Below are positions 10,720-22,069 of a stretch of 64,000 bases of DNA, in pieces (positions within the stretch are counted from its first letter, which is position 1; the number at the start of each line of letters is the position of its first letter). Below the pieces are notes generated by a model. That model made no database searches. It worked only from the letters and a program-made list of their open reading frames with translations, and had not been told where the DNA came from. The DNA comes from Leidyana gryllorum EB-2025a (Eukaryota > Apicomplexa), in NCBI GenBank assembly GCA_048772705.1, contig JBLWGC010000143.1, positions 62,001 through 126,000 on the forward strand, in the 5' to 3' direction. Made by a program: the position numbers and the translations under genes.

Positions 10720-13700
10720 TTAGTCCACTCCAGCGCGGATGTGAAACGTCTTGATGTCGGGAGTGTCACCCATAGCATAAATGAGGTGACTGCCGTCAAA
10801 GATCGACATTGACCTGACCTGATTGATGGCTTGATGCTCGAAACAATCTATCGCCACTTGTTCATCACGATGCAGCTCCAATCGCAGACGAGAAGACGGA
10901 GGTTTCCTCCACCTGTCGGCTCCCCCACCAGAACCGATGGTCGGCGACTCTGTCTCTGCGTCGGGGGGGGAGTCCAAGGTACGTTCCTTCGGGGCCAGGT
11001 TCCACATCGCGAGTTCGCCAGCACTGATAATAGAGCATGAGAGCAATCCCTGTGAGAGAGAGAACTAACTCACCAGTCGCCCGTGATGATATCGCTAGTC
11101 CCTTCCAGTCCGTTCACGCAAGTTAGAGCTCTGCGCTGAAGAGCCTGTCGATCAGTTTGAATGATTGTTTGCACCCTGTGACTCACATCGTTTTCGGTAC
11201 TGGACCAAGCCGACAATGCAGAACTTTCGTCACTCATCGAGTCATCGTCGTTTCGTCGCCCTCCAATGACGCACAAAGGATGAGTTGAGAATCCTACTGC
11301 ACGACCACGATGTACGCTGGCCATTCCTCGAATTGGAGAGGTCTTCTCGTCCCAAATCCAGCACCGCAACCGATCGTCGTTGTCGGCGCAGCAGAACAGC
11401 GCCCTATAGTCGGTCTTCCGGCCTTCCCGCAGCAAGTGCACATTGCTGGCGTCCAGGGACCGAATTGCCCCTATTTCGGGATGTGGGAAGCTTTTGATGA
11501 ATAGCGCTTACCGGGATTGCCCATGAGTGGGAGAACAGTGAAACCTTGGTTCCACAGTCGCACCACTCCGGAGTCACTGCCGGTCACCAAGCCATTGATA
11601 GCTCTCTGGGCAAAGGCAGCCCTTTCAAGTTTGCGAGACACTTCAGGCTCAGGGTCCGTGGGTGGAACATAGGCCAAGGACAGCATCTCTTCACTACTGG
11701 GGATTTTGCAGAGGGGCAGAACACCGCGAGCTCGAGCATCGAAGATGCGAACTGTCTTATCCGATCCAGAGGCAGCAATCAGATTGAAGCTTAGGTCTTG
11801 CACATCCCGAGACAACACACAGACGGAGTGCGCGATGGGCGCAGGGCCATCGTCAATGTCACTTGGCGGAGCGAGAAGCCATGAATGAGCCGCTTGAGGG
11901 GTAGCAGCGGGCGTATCCGACGCTGTTGGTTGATTGGATTTCCCATGAAGGTGTTTAAAGGTCAGTGCGTACCTTTGCAGCGTAGATCGAAAAGTTTGAC
12001 CGTTGTTCCCACTGCTGCAACGATGATCTTCTCTTCCAGCACATCCATGGAGGTGATGAATGTGTCCGGATGTTGATCAAAGGATCTAGTGTCTCTCCAA
12101 GACCACACCTGAGCACTTTGCGCATCGTTGGAGTCCAGTCGACTCAAATCCCAGACTCGAATCTCGCCCGCACTGCCTGTACATAGTCGGCTCGGAGTAC
12201 GTCTGCTTCCTTTTGCGACTGTGAAGCAAGCAGCCTTGACATAGTCGTTGTGAGCATCAGTGAGGCTGGCAACCGGCGAGATTTCTCTGCCTCGGGTCTT
12301 CCTGCCCCTGACCTCTTCTCTGAGGGGTAAGTCACCTGTCCAAGGCCTGCCCAGAGGGTCAGGAGACTCAGTAGTAGTGCTTTGACCCTCCCGATTCCCA
12401 GTGGGAATTTCGGCCCCAAGAGTACGTGGTGCGACGCCCAGATCCATACTTTTCGTCCGAGATCCGTTACCACCCGCCCGCCGCCCTGGAACTGGGAGAG
12501 AATCCAATACCCGTCTTCTCGCTTACTCAGAGAAGGGTCCAAAGTGTCTTTATGACTCGGGGGCGGTAAGGTATCCCCGGCGCCGCCAAACACACCACCA
12601 GCAGCACTACGATGGGAATTCTTGCGGCCGCCAAGATAGTCGGCTCTGGCTGTAGATGGATCTTGCGGTGTGGGAGAGGTCATGGGCAATTGCAGAGGCC
12701 GATTCCCTTTGCTCAATGGAGGGACAATGTTTCGACGCGGCGGGCTTCTCTTGTACTGCACAGGTGAAGGTTGACGATTTGCCTTGGAAGGGCCTCCTCC
12801 GGCTAGCTGTGAAGCTGCTAAAGTGCCAGCGGTATCAGCGCCCCTTGGCTGAACCCCTCTATGAAACAGAGTTCCGATGGCAAAGCGTGAGTATATGCGG
12901 ACTCACTGTGCGGCCGGTAGCCCGGCATTCGCTCCCGTCTCACTGGCACAGCCACCAGGAGTGGAAGAGAAAGCTCTCCGAGTTCTCATTTGCTTATTGA
13001 CTCTCCGATCCCCGCTCAGCGGACCGTCAGCATCTGGGAGGGGGCGAGACCTGAAGCGACTTGGCTGATAGAGCCAATGAGAGAAGTTCCTCACCGAGGC
13101 TTGTCGGATCGTCTACTCTTATTCCCATCTGCCGAGGAGGCCGTGACGACGGATCTACAGATAGATGGCCGGGCAGCATGGGAATTTGATGCTTTCTGGG
13201 CGAGTTCCAATTGTCTGCTGAGAAGATCCAAGCGATTCTTGAGAATCTTTATTTCCAATTCTTTGGAGTCTGCAGGCAGTCTGGGACGGGCTGACAAACT
13301 TGGACTGAGCTCACCATTTGATCGTGTGTCGTCCACACCGTCCAGTCTCCGCCTCGAGCTCGCTGGAATGGACGAACTCCTTACATTGCGTTTGATTGAA
13401 GGGATGTTGAGATCGTCTGGGAGTGGCAGTAGTGAGGAATGCGAAGTGGCTGCGAGCTGCCCCTGGGCGTTGGCTTCATAAGCCTCCATGAAAGCCAACT
13501 TATCCTCATTACACGCCAATTGGATCTCAATTTTCTGACGCTCAAAGTCGGCAACGAGAGCTTCTTCGCGTTGTTGAGCGCGGTGATATAGTTTGCGACG
13601 ATCTTGAATGGCCTCCTCTTTCTTGGACAACTCCTTCATTGTCTTGGACAGTTCTTCTACTGTCGAGAAGTACATGTCTAGGAATGCCTGGAGAAGAAGA

Positions 13701-16700
13701 AGGTTTATGAGAGACACTTTGGTGAGCTCACGTCGATGAACGCCTCGGGAGAGTTCTTGACTCCTTGTCGCAGCTCATTTAGTGATTTCTGTGACTCGTC
13801 AGTCTCAATCTCTTTTCTGGTATCCTCAATGTCGTTCTCTATGAGAGTTCGCTCGGATTTGGCCGAGTCGAGTTTGTCATTGATCTGAACGAGTTGAGTT
13901 CTGACCGAGTCAGTCGGACGTCGAGCCATCAGCTGTTCCGCATGTGCCGAGCTGTTGTCGTGTGTCGTCAGTGCACAGAGAAGAGAACTGAACTCACGCG
14001 TGTAATAAATCGTTTATGTACTCATCCAGCTTGCGTAACTTCTTCCGTTTCTTGTTGATGGTCTCCGTTCCTTTAGTCTGACGCAAACGGGTCTGCACTG
14101 TTTTCTCCAGTATCTGAAAGACTTGGTGTCGTCCGACGGTATAACCCCTCTTACCTCCACAGCACGATTAGCAGAGACCTGTGAGGTGCCTGAGGTCGGA
14201 GCTGGACGAGAGTTCCTGTCTGAAGCGAGAGGATTGCCGGAGGACCCCGTGAGACTCGGGAGATTGCAAGCACTGCGCTTCTGGGCGGTCTGGAAGCCTC
14301 CTACTGCAAGTGGCGGATTACTGCTGCCGAAGGTCGATTTTCCCGGATTGAGTGACCTGGTCGGGCCCCCTACGGTCTCTCGCATTGGAACCAGATTGGG
14401 ACCGCTGCTTCCACCGGACGTTAACTGGCCGGGATTGCTGACGAGCCGAGTTGATCGATTGCTTTGTTGCTGCTGGAACTGCAGATTCTGAACTTGTCTC
14501 TTGAGCTCATCGTTCCGCTTTTGCAACTTTTGGATTCTGTTGGCCTTCTCCGCCTTGTCAGCTCGCTCTTTGAGGAGTTCCTCATCAGCACGCTTGGCTT
14601 GTTTCTCCAACTTTTGGATGAATCTGTTCTTTTCCATGATCGACGCTCGATGCTTCTTGTCTTGCTCAGCTATCCGCTTGAGAATCGAGGCCTTCTCGAC
14701 TTTCAACTGATTTAGATTTGCCTCTGTAGAGGAGATCTGTCCCTTTGTGGCTTCACGACGACGATTCATCTCTTCCAACTCCTTCTTGAGAGTCATCAAA
14801 CGACTCTCATTGTTCCGAGCGTTCACAGTCTCCATTTCGAGCCGACGGTGTAAATGTACACTCTCGGCCGTTGCAACCATCTTGTTCGTCACACCACTCG
14901 CGATGGGGGTGAGACTCAGTCCCTCTGAGGTCTCGGGTTCCTCGATAGCATCGATGCGGGCTCGTAGTGTCTCTATTGAGCGAATGAGCAGTGCGAGCGT
15001 GATATATATGTAGCTCACGTTTCTGATTCTCCGATTCCTGGAGAGCATTCTGGAGGCTGGTGATCTGTACGCTCAGATCGCTGACGACTCGTTCCCAATG
15101 TCGTTTCTCTTGTTCCATCCCCTATGGGCAAAAGTGTGATATTCGCTCGCATCCAACCCCCACTCACATTCAGCAAAGCCGCCATGCGATTGATGCTCAC
15201 AGACAGTCTCTCTGATTTGCTCTTCAACAGCTCGGAAGCCTCGGCTTGGCCGGTGAATGCGTCAAGGAGACATATCAACTCCGTCTTGTCCTCTTCAGAC
15301 GCGTTGTCGAGCAGTCTCAGGATTTCTCTGTCATTCAAGTCCAAATGTTCAGCAAGAGCCGCTGTGAATCTCCCCCATTGCGTTCGTACATCCACTCCAT
15401 TGCTCTTGTCAACAGAAGCCATACCGCTCGAGGGCTGACCGGGCAAGTGGGGAACTGGAACCATATCGTCGTCATCCTGGTCGAACCCGTCCGTTCTACC
15501 GTTCGATATGGTGTTAAAGTTCTCAACACCTCTGTCTGGTACTGACTTTTTGGCTTCTGCCCCGCCACCTGCGATTTCGAGAGTGTAGAATGCTGTCCGA
15601 TAAATAGCTCTCCCCTTACGTTGTTCCGAGACTATCCGGCGCAGGAGTGACAGAACATGTTGCATCTCGGGCGGTCGACTGATTCCAGCATCATGCTCGG
15701 GCTGGGAGACTGCAACAGTAGATTGCATGGAGACATGACTTCCGAGTTGAGCGGTTCGCTGTAGAATGGACAGTTCTTGTCTCAATCGTTCCACTGTGAG
15801 CTCCAGATCAGCTGCTCGAGTAAGAGCATCTTGCATTGTACGCAGATTATTCCCATCATCTGACCCATCATCGCCCCGATCAGAATCCAGTCCTTCGTTC
15901 CCGTAATCAACTGATGCTCGGAACGGTCCGGGACCCATGGAGGCCCGCACATCTGCTCAGCCACTGTCGCTTCTGTCTGACTCAGGTCGCTCTCACCTGT
16001 GAGGAGGTCACGATACCTCGTCTTGTACCTCAACAACTTGGCCTCCAGACCGATTCGGCGAGCACGCTCTTCCGCCTCTCGCGCTTCCCTCTCCTGCAAT
16101 ACGGCCTTGAGATCCGCAATCTCGCGCTCGAGATCTGCGGCCGCCATGCTGTCTTTCTGATAGAATCCAAGCGTGGGTGGCGTTGAGTACAAGATGGTGA
16201 CTTACGGGAGCGCCTTCACGGGAGCGGTACAATGCCAACTCGGCTGTGAGGTCTTCAATCTTGCGTTTCAGAGCTTGGATGAGTGCAGTTTGTGGATCTT
16301 TGTTTACAACCGGAGTGTTCTGAGTGAGCAGCGTTTGGAGGGCGATAGGGGTCTAACTTGCTCTATCTCACCTTGATGTGGCGCGCTCTGCTAGCGTACT
16401 TGACAGTGCTGAAGGTCTCAGCGAAGTCTTGCCGCGACGGAGTCACGCACGCAATCATAACAGTCTTCGAATTGCCCCCAAGAGAATCCTGCGCGCGAAT
16501 GAGGTGACGTTCGGGAGTCTATTTACCTGAAGGAAACGAGTGAGCTTGGAATCTCGGTAGGGAACATGCAAGCGCTCGTCGGGTTTGGGGTAGGATGTTG
16601 CTGGACGATCTTCTGTCAGCGCATTGATGACATTTGACAGAGCCAAAAGGCCACTGTTGATGTTAATACCCTCTCTCAGACGGTTTCCTTGTGCTTGAGT

Positions 16701-17796
16701 CCGTTTTACTCGTTCGCTACCTGCAAGATCGACCAGGTGGAATTTTGAGCTGAGTTTGCTCCGAGGCCCCCTTGGCGACTGGCCCGGGAGACCTTCCTCA
16801 ACCTCGCGTTGTTCCAAATGTAGGCTATATATGGCATGAGAACGAGAACTGGTAAGATTCAGGCGATTGGAACCTGTGGTACGATACAGACCACCAGAAT
16901 ACAAACACTCGAGTGCGGCCGTCTCGTTCTCGACCTTCAAGGCCCGGACGCCAATTAGTTGTATAGAGTTGTTCTGGGCATCTTGAGCGATACGAATACC
17001 GACGTTTCCAGTATTGGCCGCCGAGTTGCGCTGCGACAATGGGTTCCCAAATAAACCAGTACCGACAGGAGCCACAGACGCTTTGGGTCGAGTAGTATTG
17101 GCAGCGGAACCCTCTGGGTTCAATAAATCTCGAATATCTAATGATGAGTGATGGACGGATGATTTACGAGGAGGATGCGACTATTATACCTTCATTGTAG
17201 ATCTCAATATAGGTGACAGTGATGTCCATGTCCCAGCCTGAAGCTTTCTTTCGCGCGGCAGCAGCAAAGAACTGCGATGAAGAAGGGGTGATCTCACAAA
17301 TAGAGAGAGGGATCAGTCAAACTCACATCCGCAAGGGCACGAGGGACTATTCCCTTCTCTTCAACGTGTTTCAATGGGACGGCTTGATGCTGTGCAGTTC
17401 CCATAGTATAGGATTTGCCAGATCCCGTTTGACCATACGCCAGTAAGCAACAATTGAACCCCGCCAAGAAGTAGTCCACCATTCCATGGCAACAGACTTC
17501 GTAAGTTTCGCGTTGCGATGCTTCAGGCGGCAGCAATGCGTCAAAGGAATAGGCTCTATCCATCTCGGGGAATAATAATCGTGTCAAGGGGGGACTGAGG
17601 CAGTCTGCCATGACCTCGATAGTATCCTGCGCCAAGTGGCCTCACCATCTGCTCCATTATCCCATTTGATGCATCTTCCATCTTCCCCCAATCGCCGATT
17701 GATCGGAGGACGAACACGTACTATGACCTTGCAGTTGTCCACGCCTCGTCGACCATCCCTAGGACTTGCAGGTGGCGATTCACCCGCAACATCCAT
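10720..17796 (-). CDS. KIF21-like kinesin: N-terminal motor, coiled coils, C-terminal WD40
   Basis: Twenty exons and 19 short introns (38-80 nt) give an in-frame model of 2,053 aa. The motor shows [10 protein letters not shown], the P-loop GQTGSGKS (108-115), [37 protein letters not shown] (switch II) and [13 protein letters not shown]. The neck continues as [14 protein letters not shown], a kinesin-4 type sequence. Long coiled coils follow (about residues 400-1250), then Ser/Pro-rich linkers and WD40 repeats with [31 protein letters not shown] and GELAMWNL. Motor, coiled coil and WD40 is the KIF21 plan. Members of that group suppress microtubule growth; plus-end movement is expected, not shown. 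Several exon joins in the C-terminal linkers are chosen by frame only. The stop is at 10720-10722. Confidence 0.85.
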
Positions 17797-17906
17797 TCGT
17801 CGCAACCAAAATTCTGTCAGCCTTCCAGATATAGGAAGTTGTTGCAATGCATCTAGAAGAAAAAGTTGAGTGACTCTGCAGGTCGTGGCTGGCGTATTGG
17901 GCAAAA
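17797..17906. promoter_or_regulatory. 110-bp divergent region, kinesin and 361-aa gene
   Basis: On the minus strand ATTTTGGTTGC lies about 15 nt before the kinesin ATG (17796). The plus-strand gene starts after GGGCAAAA. No T-run is visible for the plus-strand gene. Confidence 0.3.
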
Positions 17907-19215
17907 ATGTCCTCCAAGCTCAAGAGTTGGCCCGACACGGACTTCCAGGCTATTCATAGAGCTGCGTGCCAAGCTGACAAACCGACGGCCGTTTGTCTTG
18001 ACGTCTGCTCGGTCTGCTGTCTGTGTTCGGAAGTAAGAAGCACACCACTATTTCCTTCTTTAACCCCCTTCTAGTTGGCTTGGTTTCCGGAGTCTGCTGC
18101 TGACTCCTTACCAGTCGGAGACCGCGTGCAGCGGCCACAGCAATTGGAGCACGAAAAGCAGCACCCTGGTAAAACCCGTTACTTCTGGGCAGTGAGTCTT
18201 CGCACAGGAGACACGCCACACACGTTTCCCTTCTCAGGCACTTCTTACCTCCGGTTTGCGAATAGTTGTCAGCGAAGAGGTCGCCGATGACAGCGACCGG
18301 CTGTTATCGACCGTGGTAAGACGTTGCCAACTTGTATGTGTGTGTATGATGGACCCTTGTAGGGTGGTCCACGTGAACGAGCGCGTTGGACTGAGCTGAA
18401 AAATCAGAATCGGGTTCATGTGTTGAAGGAGGGACACACAGTCTCAAATATTGATGAATGGCCTCCAATTAGCGGCGATTTGTCACCCAGTCTTTGGTGC
18501 ATTCCTACCGAATGTTTAAGAGATTGGGACAAGATCATGCTGGGCGACGTGGACTTAATTGATAGAGAACGGCGGGTTGCTTCAGGGGACGCTCCAAAGG
18601 AAGAGAGCCTGCTGGAGGGTCCCATCAGGCTCCCGAGCGCGCCTTGCAAGCGGTATAAATCCGAGGATGCTTCACTGAGCGATGACGAGGACGGGATACA
18701 AGTGCTGATCCAGGACAAATCCATACGACAGCTGGCTGAGGAGGCGAAAGGCGCAAACTCTGAGTCCAGCGGCAACCGAGCGAAGCAACGGAAGGTGGAT
18801 TTGTACGGACTAACGGAAGCCACATTGAACTTTGGTGCGGGTATGTCAACGCGGATCTCCGAACGGAAGGCCGCTAGAAAGGAAAAGCGAGCTGAACAAG
18901 CCGCCGAATTTGTAGCACAACTGCGGTCGAATTTCAAGAATATGGTGACAGGTAAAGTTGACATTGGGTTCTGACGGTATTAATCTCAAAAAGTAACGCG
19001 GAGGGTGAACGATCGGAATATTAGAGTGATTCAGTGTGCATTGTCGCACGAGTTGCTTTTGATCACTGGGGATAAAGGTGAGGGCGTTGTGTGAGTGGGG
19101 ATGATGACGACTGCATTGGAAAGGTCTGGTGAAAGCATTGAAAGATCAGCGCATAGACTTGGAGAAGCTGGGCCTGGTGGTGGTTCATCCCACTCGATCG
19201 TTAGCTGGCCAGTGA
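17907..19215 (+). CDS. Six-exon protein of 361 aa, possibly PIN-like at the C-terminus
   Basis: Exons: 17907-18032, 18075-18191, 18238-18315, 18363-18951, 18994-19077, 19124-19215; all junctions are GT-AG and the total is 362 codons with the stop. The protein starts MSSKLKSWPD. The middle is acidic and Ser-rich, with a Lys/Arg-rich helix (SERKAARKEKRAEQ). The end, RNIRVIQCALSHELLLITGD then KGLVKALK and LVVVHP, resembles the last strands of a PIN nuclease fold. I see no convincing set of four acidic catalytic residues, so this is only a suggestion. No membrane segments are visible. The next gene starts 54 bp downstream in the same direction. Confidence 0.6.
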
Positions 19216-19269
19216 GAGACCTGTACTTTTTTGTGCGAGAGGGCTGTGGGGCATACCTCCATCGAGAAG

Positions 19270-22055
19270 ATGTCTGATAACGAGACCATCGCGAGACCTT
19301 GCAACAAGCGGCGACGTGTCTCGTCTAGTGATGGAGAGAGGGTTGTGAGCAGCAGCAAAGGGGGCGACTCGTCTGCTGACAGGTCTGCCTCAAGTCCTCA
19401 TGAACAGTCTACCCCGGGATCGGCCCTGGAGGCGGAGCCCCTCGAGTCTCATGATCTCTTACACGCTAACAAGAAGTTGCAGAAGAAGGTCGACTGGTTG
19501 ATGCAAAGTGTATACGAGATGACTGTGATGGCCTATCAGGACGCCTTTCACCCGGGAGCGACTCCTTTTGATCACGAAGTCTGTTCAGACGGAATGATAC
19601 GGAAGTATCTGTGTCGGAACCACTCGGGATTCGTGATGCTCTCTGTAGATGCTGAAGGTTTGGACGATTTCTTTTCAAGTGCGACTGTTGATGAGAATGC
19701 CCCTTTGGAAGAGGCTTTTGACCGACGTCAACGTTGGCTGAACATTTTGGCTTCGGGGTCAGTGGAGATAGAGTCCCTCGAACCGGGCGAGGGCAAACGG
19801 AGACAAATCTTTGCTAATGACAAAGGCTATCACCTTGCCAGCATATGTGAGATGGTGTACTGTGTACGAGTGATTCTTGAGTGTTTGTCGTCCAACAGCT
19901 CCGAAAGGTTTTGTACTCGGACGAGCCGGGGTATTCCCCCACACTGACCCCCACGCAGGTTGGCTGCCCTCCATGATTGAGTACCGGTAAGTCGCGAGAA
20001 CGACCGAGACACTATTGTGCGACGATAATTGGCACCTACGACACTATAGACCGTTTTCATCCAATCTGACGCCGACTCCAAAGGCCATCTGGACTCGAGT
20101 GCTCCCTAACAACGAGAGCTGCGCATTGGTCACATGTGGAGACAATTATGTAGCAATGGTTTCTCAACCTCCGGAGTGCACTGTTCGAATTTACAGTTGT
20201 GCTGGCTTGCTGCTTTACACCACGTCTTGCCAAGCAGGGGTGCCCATCACCCTCACCAGCCGGTATAATGCTTTGATGCTCGTAGAACAGCTTTCAACTT
20301 CACGACCCCCATGGTTGGGTACCAGTAACAAATACTTGAATCTATTCGGAGAGAGGAGCTCTCGCAAGAAATGCAAGGACTTCAATTTATATTTTGATAA
20401 CCATGAACGATTCTCCATGAAGGTACATAGTCAGTTCTCACCGAAAGCACCATAGATTGCAGCCATATCGGGCTTCCATGTACCTTATTGACAATCTTGC
20501 TGGATCCGACAATTTTGGAGGTTGGGTCCATTTGGTCAACAAATCCGAGTTTAATCTCTTTGGCGACGAAACCCTTACCTGGCTTGGTTTCAGCGAAAGC
20601 TTATTGCCGGTCTTATGCACGTCCATGAGTAAGAACTTTGACCACGGCATCTGCCTGCCCCACTTTCTGACCCCTTGCGATCACTGTTGCACCGGTTCGC
20701 GAGCGATGGCCTCCTGAGTCGACTTCACTCCCCCCTCCGTCTTCTGATACTTGTCCTCCTTGTAGATCGCTGTTTGGCTCTGTGTGTGTCGGCCACCGGA
20801 GCTGCCTACATACCACAGGAGATGCACCAATACGGTCAACATGCTCAACTTGACGAGTTGACACCTGAGACGGCTGCGAACACGCCTCCAGGCGAGAGTA
20901 AAGCGCTTGATAGTGTTCAGGAGCAACTGGATGATGATCGTGTGGTGCAATCCCAATTATGGCGGAATCTTACGCTAGAATGGACACAGGTGTCTGTGCC
21001 ATTGCATCATCTAATCACCAAGAAGTCTGAAGCCGAGCTGACAACTTTCTATCCTCTGAAAGTCAGTGACTCCTCGGTAAGCATTCAGCTTGGCGTTTGC
21101 TCGATGCGTAGTTGTTCGCAGATCTCGGTTATTATCTGTCGTGGGGGCCGTGGGATGCCTTCGGTTCCAATGCCAGGTCAAAAGCTGACTGGCAAAGTCA
21201 CTATTCCCTTCCGATTCCCCTTAACGCTACCAAACGCTTTCCCAGAGAGTCCTAGTATACCCTTCACTTTGAATAGATGGATTGAGTACACTCAGGCGGA
21301 CCCGACTCTGTCTGAGAACCGCGACTTACTGAAGCCGGCCGGGTTGGTGAGCTTACCTTGGCCCTTCTGGGATGAGATACGTCATCGCCGACTGAGAATG
21401 GATCTGGCCCAACAGCTGTGGTTAGCGAGTCTATTGGCAGCCTTCGACGGCCGCAGCAAGGTACGGATTCGGTTTCGGCGAAGTCTACGATTGGTGCTGT
21501 CTTCAGGCTGACCGCCGGAAAACGATAATTGAGAAACGGAAGTTCCTCGAGGTGGCAACCCTGAAGGAGGTACTGAAGGCTTTCGGCACCGAGTACCCGG
21601 ACCTGGTGATCGAGATGACACATCACCTTGGTTTCAGCAGCTCGTTCACACGGGTTCTCCGGTCGACGCAGGAACGGAATGAACGGATGTTGGCGCAGAT
21701 GATCGAGGCTCTTAGAAATCAGCGATCGCTGCTACGAGAAAATCAGCTCCGAGCTGCTGCGTCCAGAGGAGAGGTGGCTCGGGCAGCCGTGGAGGATGTC
21801 GAAACCACAGCTTCCCCGGAGGAGGAGCGGCGTGACGGTCACGGAGCGGCGGTAAGCCTCGAAGAGCGGAAGGAGAATGTGGTCGGGATGGCCCCCCAGA
21901 CGTCGGCGGAGGACAAGGAGGAGACCACGATAGGGACGAATCTTTCGGCGCTACTAGCTAAGAGTGTGGAAGCTCACAAGCCTGCGGTGGCAGCATTTGG
22001 AGGTGCTGTAACTGCAGGTGCTGAGAAGCGAAGGCGACGTGATGCCGAATTTTAG
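19270..22055 (+). CDS. CTF4: Ctf4/AND-1 (WDHD1)-like replisome protein lacking the WD40 half
   Basis: Seven exons in my model, 823 aa. A basic, Ser-rich N-terminus is followed by YQDAFHPGATPFD, then RKYLCRNHSGFVMLSVDAE. This matches the start of the Ctf4/SepB domain (FQPGSTP...ylawNsvGiv...e). Later come CTVRIYSCAGLLLYTTSC, GGWVHLVNKSEFNLFGDE and TLTWLGFSESLLP, typical of the Ctf4 propeller (WLgFsdeG-P). A helical, Lys/Glu-rich C-terminus ends RRRRDAEF. Ctf4 is a trimeric hub that links the CMG helicase to polymerase alpha-primase. The N-terminal WD40 repeats usual in the family are missing, and no coding space remains upstream. The junctions near 19861 and 20621 are uncertain; the latter needs a weak GTCCAT donor. 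TTTTTTGTGC lies about 40 nt before the ATG. Confidence 0.6.
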
Positions 22056-22069
22056 AGATCTTTATTTTG

